Below are positions 59,971-64,000 of a DNA stretch of 64,000 nt, piece after piece. Position 1 is the first letter of the stretch. The number at the start of each line of letters is the position of its first letter. The stretch is taken from contig NC_060896.1 in assembly GCF_014805685.1 (NCBI RefSeq), positions 21,482,277 through 21,546,276 of the forward strand, given 5' to 3'. Made by a program: the position numbers and the translations under genes. This DNA is from Silurus meridionalis. Lineage: Eukaryota > Chordata > Actinopteri > Siluriformes > Siluridae. Under the pieces are notes generated by a model, which made no database searches, had not been told where the DNA came from, and worked only from the letters and a program-made list of their open reading frames with translations.

Positions 59971-62169
59971 TATAGATTGTTGGACCCACAGCATAAGGAA
60001 GACAGTTTTTCTTATTCAATTTCACTTGTCTTTTCTTTCTTTGCTGTTAGGAAAAATCTATATCTTATTCTTCTGTGTATTGTTTTCAGTAACAATACAT
60101 CTGACAGTAATACAGGCTGTAAGTGAAATTACAGGTTTATATTTGTGCTCATTCTAATAACTTGTTATTGCTGTAAAATTCCTAGCTTGTCACAATGATG
60201 CACAGTGAATTGACACCTAATCATAAGTGGATTAAACATGCGTTATTGAATAAAGTGTATAATATTGACCTGGTGACATTTCTATATGGAAATGTTTATT
60301 ACGTATAACATAAACGGACGTAAGGCCTGGCAATATATTGAATAGAATTAATATTGTGATAAATGATTACACGATACACTTTGATGCTATTTGTTCTTTG
60401 ATGTGATTTTTTTTTTCTTTCTCTTTTTTTAAATAATTACTTATAGGTTTGTATAATGCATAGCATATATTGCGTTATATACACAGTATGTCCTATATAT
60501 GATGTAGTAATATTATTATTCACGTGTACACTTTGTACAGTCAATATATATTTTATGTCTTCATGACACAGCGTATTTTTTTTTTCTTTCTTTTTGGTAT
60601 TGATTACTTTAAGTCCAAGCACAATTGAGAAACTGTGAAGGAACAACAGCTGTGTATAAGTGATGTCCACTATGATAAATATAACTTTAAATGTATACAA
60701 AAGTAGAATAGTTTGATTCATTTAAAAGGCCAAACATGTGGTATGTGGTTATGGTACAATCTATACATTTTTCTCACTGAGGTTTTCCATAATTTTCCAT
60801 TTATCCTCTCCATTTCTGATACCAGGACATTTTGATGTGTTGTCTCTTGCTTCATTGTTAATAAATATATTTGAAGGGTCACTGGGGTCAAAACCCAGGT
60901 CAAATTGAGTTGTTCTTTTAGGAGTTTGTCATATCATTCCTCCTATAGAAGCAGTAGAGTCTTTTCACCTCTGAAACTGTGCTGTTCTTTTCTTTGGGCC
61001 TATTTTTATTCCTTGGTCTAACTTCATGGGCCAACCCACATCTGCTTTTCATTGTGTGGAACGGCAGCCATTCTATAAAAGACAACGTTGCGATATGAAA
61101 GAATAACCTTCTCTAGCTCTCTTGGTCACTCTCTCTTTCTCTCTGTCTTGTTGTTTTTCTCTCTGATGTTCTTTTCATTTTGAGGTTATGTTGTGCCCAT
61201 GTGAATTGCTGACTTTGGTTACACTACTTATCAGCTATGGCTTATTTCTGGCAGCCCAATTTAAGCATATCTGAAGTCTACATTCAGGATCGACTCATTT
61301 CACTTTCTCCAGTTTGGCTGATCTCATGAACAACAAATTATGACTTAATTAATCTTTGAATTGTGTTTCTTGTTATAGCGAATCTTCGTCCTGAAGTCTC
61401 TCCCAAATCGGGAAGCATACTGATCATACAGAAAACGTTACTTTACAAAGCACTGAAATTGGAGACTCCTTCTATAAATGGTCAAAATAATACTACTTCT
61501 TAATATGTATGTTTTTGTATGTTACATTTTGTTAAATTGCCTGTTATTATTATTTTTTTTTTTCATCCACTGTACAAGTCTCTGTTAATTCCTGCTAGTA
61601 CTGCTCGATGCTGTTGATTCACTGTCACTATTTGAAACTTGTACCTTTTAAAACCCATGGTTTAATTATTAAAATGAGATTTTTCTTTTAGCATTGACAA
61701 TCCAATAGGAGACAGAAAGCCGTCACTAATGCTAACCTTCATCCTGTGATTTTTATTTATTTATTTTTCTAAGAAAAATGTTTTATTATTAACTTATTTA
61801 TTATAATCATATTGTTCTTTGAGGCAGCTTTTGGAAATAATGCAGGTTGATCGTTTTTTATTAGTCACAGATGTTCTCTTGTACCTGCTTTTTCTTTTCT
61901 GTGAAGTCAGAACTGCTTGTTAAAGTCTAACTCTTGGTCAGACTGAGATCCGTACCACAGTTTAAAGGTTAAACTAAAATACTTAGACCAGTATACGGTA
62001 TGCATTTGCCCAATCAGACTTAAACGTGTAAGACGTGGCTGTTTTTTTAAAAGGATTTTATTGGCTGTTTATTATTCTTATAAAATGTACATGTGCTTTA
62101 TCGCAGCATTATTGTAGTATAAGCAACTCCAGATACAAAACTACTGCTCATTTTCCATTGTGTACCTCT
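59971..62169. other. intron, nothing recognised
   Basis: AT-rich DNA with several poly-T tracts. No coding sequence or bounded repeat seen. Confidence 0.5.
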
Positions 62170-62640
62170 TGTTGCTTTTGCTTTAGAATTCTCTAAAGTG
62201 TTTTACTGATATGGTTTGGATTTGGGATTGGTGTTTTGTAATCAGTTTTAGGATGATAGATGCTTAATAAGGTGCAAGATATGAAGTTTTTTGTTGGGGT
62301 TTGTGTTCTCAGTCTTGATTTTTGGGAACTAGTTTTCGAGTGTTCTTGATTTTGAGTTATCAATAATGTTAAGGTTATGTGTCTTGGTTTTGGGTTCTAG
62401 GTTCTTGGTTTTAAGTTGTTAATAGTAAGATTTGGGGTTGGGGTTTGATGTTTGGTTTTTAGTTTTTTTGGTTTCTGGATACTGTCAAGGATACTGGATT
62501 AGGAGGTGATGTTGCAGTGCTGTGTTTTGAATGACTGGTTTTGAGTTATGTGAATAGGGTCAGGTTGTGACATTGGGTTGCTGGTTTCTTGGATTCTTGG
62601 GTTTTGGATTTCTCTTGGTAGATACTGAGTTTGACACCTT
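62170..62640. repeat. G/T-skewed degenerate repeat tract
   Basis: The + strand is poor in C and dominated by G and T, with recurring words gg(t)ttttg(a)gtt, ggttctaggttcttgg and ttggttttgggtt at loose 15-30 bp spacing. It looks like a diverged short-unit tandem repeat. It resembles but is not a telomeric (TTAGGG) array. A weaker similar skew appears at about 63470-63780. Confidence 0.5.
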
Positions 62641-64000
62641 AATGTTCAAGGTTGTGTTTTATGTCAATATATTTATTTTATGAAAATATATATATGTTGT
62701 TTCATTCTTGATTTTAGCCAGAAGGCTTTACACATTGAAAATGAAATGGGCTACAATTAATGTAATCACATGGTAAACTAAGCCTCCGAACCCTGGAGAG
62801 AACTCTGTCTAACAGTCAGCTCTGGATGAGACGGAACAAGATGAAGCAGAAATAAAGTTGGAATTGCTTTTTTTTTTTATGTGTCGGGAACAGGCTTCAA
62901 TAGATACAGGCCGAAGAAAACGACAAAGTTTCTATAGATGGAATCATTACAAACTAAAACATTAAGAAATCTCTGTAGTGTGTTTACTTTATTTCTTTTT
63001 AGAGAAATCTGAAATTTATTTGTATATTTTTATAATTTTTTTTATTTATATATTTGTATTTGCATTTTATATTATGTAATATGGCAGTTAAATGCACTAA
63101 ATGGATTTATTTTTCACAAATATTCTTGTCTGCAATTTTAGCAATAAAATGTTGATTTTTCTAAAAAGGAAACAAATTACTTGTTCATTTTAAAAGACTT
63201 GTTTTATTTTCCTTTGTATATTTATCTCTTTATTTAATAAAGAAAAAGTACTTCTTATCCGATTTCTTGATTATTAGTTGGAATGATCGGTAGAATACTC
63301 AAAATAATCGATAGCTACAGCTCAAGATGTAACTTAGTGAACTGGTACTTATTTACTCGACCTACATTGCAACAACAGAGAATATATTAATACATAATAC
63401 AATATAATGTAAAAATTTTAAAAAATAAATAAAAGTACTGTAAAAAAAAAAAAGTAAGTCTTGCTTTTTGGTTCTACGTAAATTTTTTTAAAGGTTATTT
63501 TGTTTGAGTTCTGGTTTATTGGTTTAAAGGTTTTAGATGTTAAGTTTATTGCGTTTAGTTAAGATTAAGCTCCTAATTCTTGGTTTTGGACTTGATCTGA
63601 TGGGATCTTACTGTTACTCTTACTGTAAATGCTGGGTTACCATTTTAGGTTATTTATTGATTTATTTTTTAAAGATGTTCATTTTAGGTTCTGCGACTTT
63701 TGAATTGAATTTTTGGTTTTTCATGTATGGAGTTCTGATCATCAGGATTCTAACCCTTGTTTCTTGTTTCTTCAGAGTCTGTGCACTATGCTGTGGTCCT
63801 GAGCTTGTGACTTTGATCTTGGTGTGTGACAACACTTAGTTAACAAGTTGTGCGTGTGTGGTTCTAAAATGCTGATGTCATTGAGTTGTTCTGTGAGTGA
63901 TCACATGATCTTCATCCATATATGATACATGAAAGTACATATTTTAGGGAAAGTGTAATATTTACCAAAAGGGCCAAGCTAAACCAAAGTTGCCCAAACG
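62641..64000. other. intron end of window, no gene
   Basis: AT-rich DNA. The 100-residue open frame at 63537-63839 is hydrophobic only because of T-rich codons, and has no recognisable domain. Confidence 0.5.

Larger units (their letters stand above)
35606..64000 (+). other. arhgef17 intron 1, continuing past the window
   Basis: No DH, PH or beta-propeller coding sequence is visible downstream of the first exon in any frame, so this is interpreted as one intron of more than 28 kb. A large first intron is expected for this gene. Contents: microsatellites, Tc1-type relics, minisatellites and SINE tails listed separately, in AT-rich DNA. I see no independent gene in it. The 60-174 residue open frames (for example 43938-44462) are low-complexity translations of GT/CA and T-rich tracts. 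Confidence 0.75.

Noticed and set aside
62360..62460. Interstitial telomere array
   Set aside because: The words resemble ttaggt/gggtt but there is no run of TTAGGG units.

Overview
This is about 64 kb of AT-rich, repeat-dense vertebrate DNA, almost certainly from a ray-finned (teleost) fish. The evidence is two recognisable vertebrate genes with an animal exon/intron layout, long CA/GT, AT, GA and GATA microsatellites, and many fish-type mobile elements: Tc1-like, hAT and pogo-like DNA transposons, an RTE-clade LINE and a tRNA-SINE tail. There is nothing prokaryotic: no operons, CRISPR arrays or tRNA/rRNA genes. I would guess an otophysan such as a catfish, but only weakly.

There are two protein-coding genes, both on the + strand. 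The first is a P2Y6-type nucleotide receptor (p2ry6), whose coding exon is at 26207-27219. It is intact except for one missing base near 26474-26475, which breaks the frame. The second is the very large first coding exon of arhgef17 (TEM4, a Rho guanine-nucleotide exchange factor) at 31366 to about 35605. From memory, the same neighbours lie in the same order in human 11q13.4 (P2RY6 then ARHGEF17), so the synteny supports both calls. The DH, PH and beta-propeller exons of arhgef17 are not in the window, so 35606-64000 (more than 28 kb) is read as its first intron.

Layout: 1-26150 is intergenic or 5' non-coding DNA built from nested transposons. These include a 0.9-kb hAT relic at 4409-5331, an RTE LINE at 6433-9565 with an 18-bp target duplication, Tc1 fragments, a 424/431-bp tandem duplication at 12463-13317, a 3.2-kb hAT with perfect 8-bp target duplication at 14085-17301 carrying a nested pogo-like element, and a rearranged second RTE locus at 20252-21965. 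Between p2ry6 and arhgef17 lie a degenerate Tc1 relic and a CpG-richer 5' region. The arhgef17 intron holds microsatellites, four related Tc1-type relics, two minisatellites (one invaded by a pogo-type MITE), SINE tails and a G/T-skewed tract.

I found no convincing undescribed biological system. The most useful observations are the single-base break in p2ry6, the tandem duplication whose copies differ mainly by short indels (both possibly assembly errors), a possible 87-nt in-frame intron inside arhgef17 exon 1, and evidence that the ACCGTAATTTCCGG repeat family descends from a pogo-type transposon. All family and synteny statements come from recall; no search was run.
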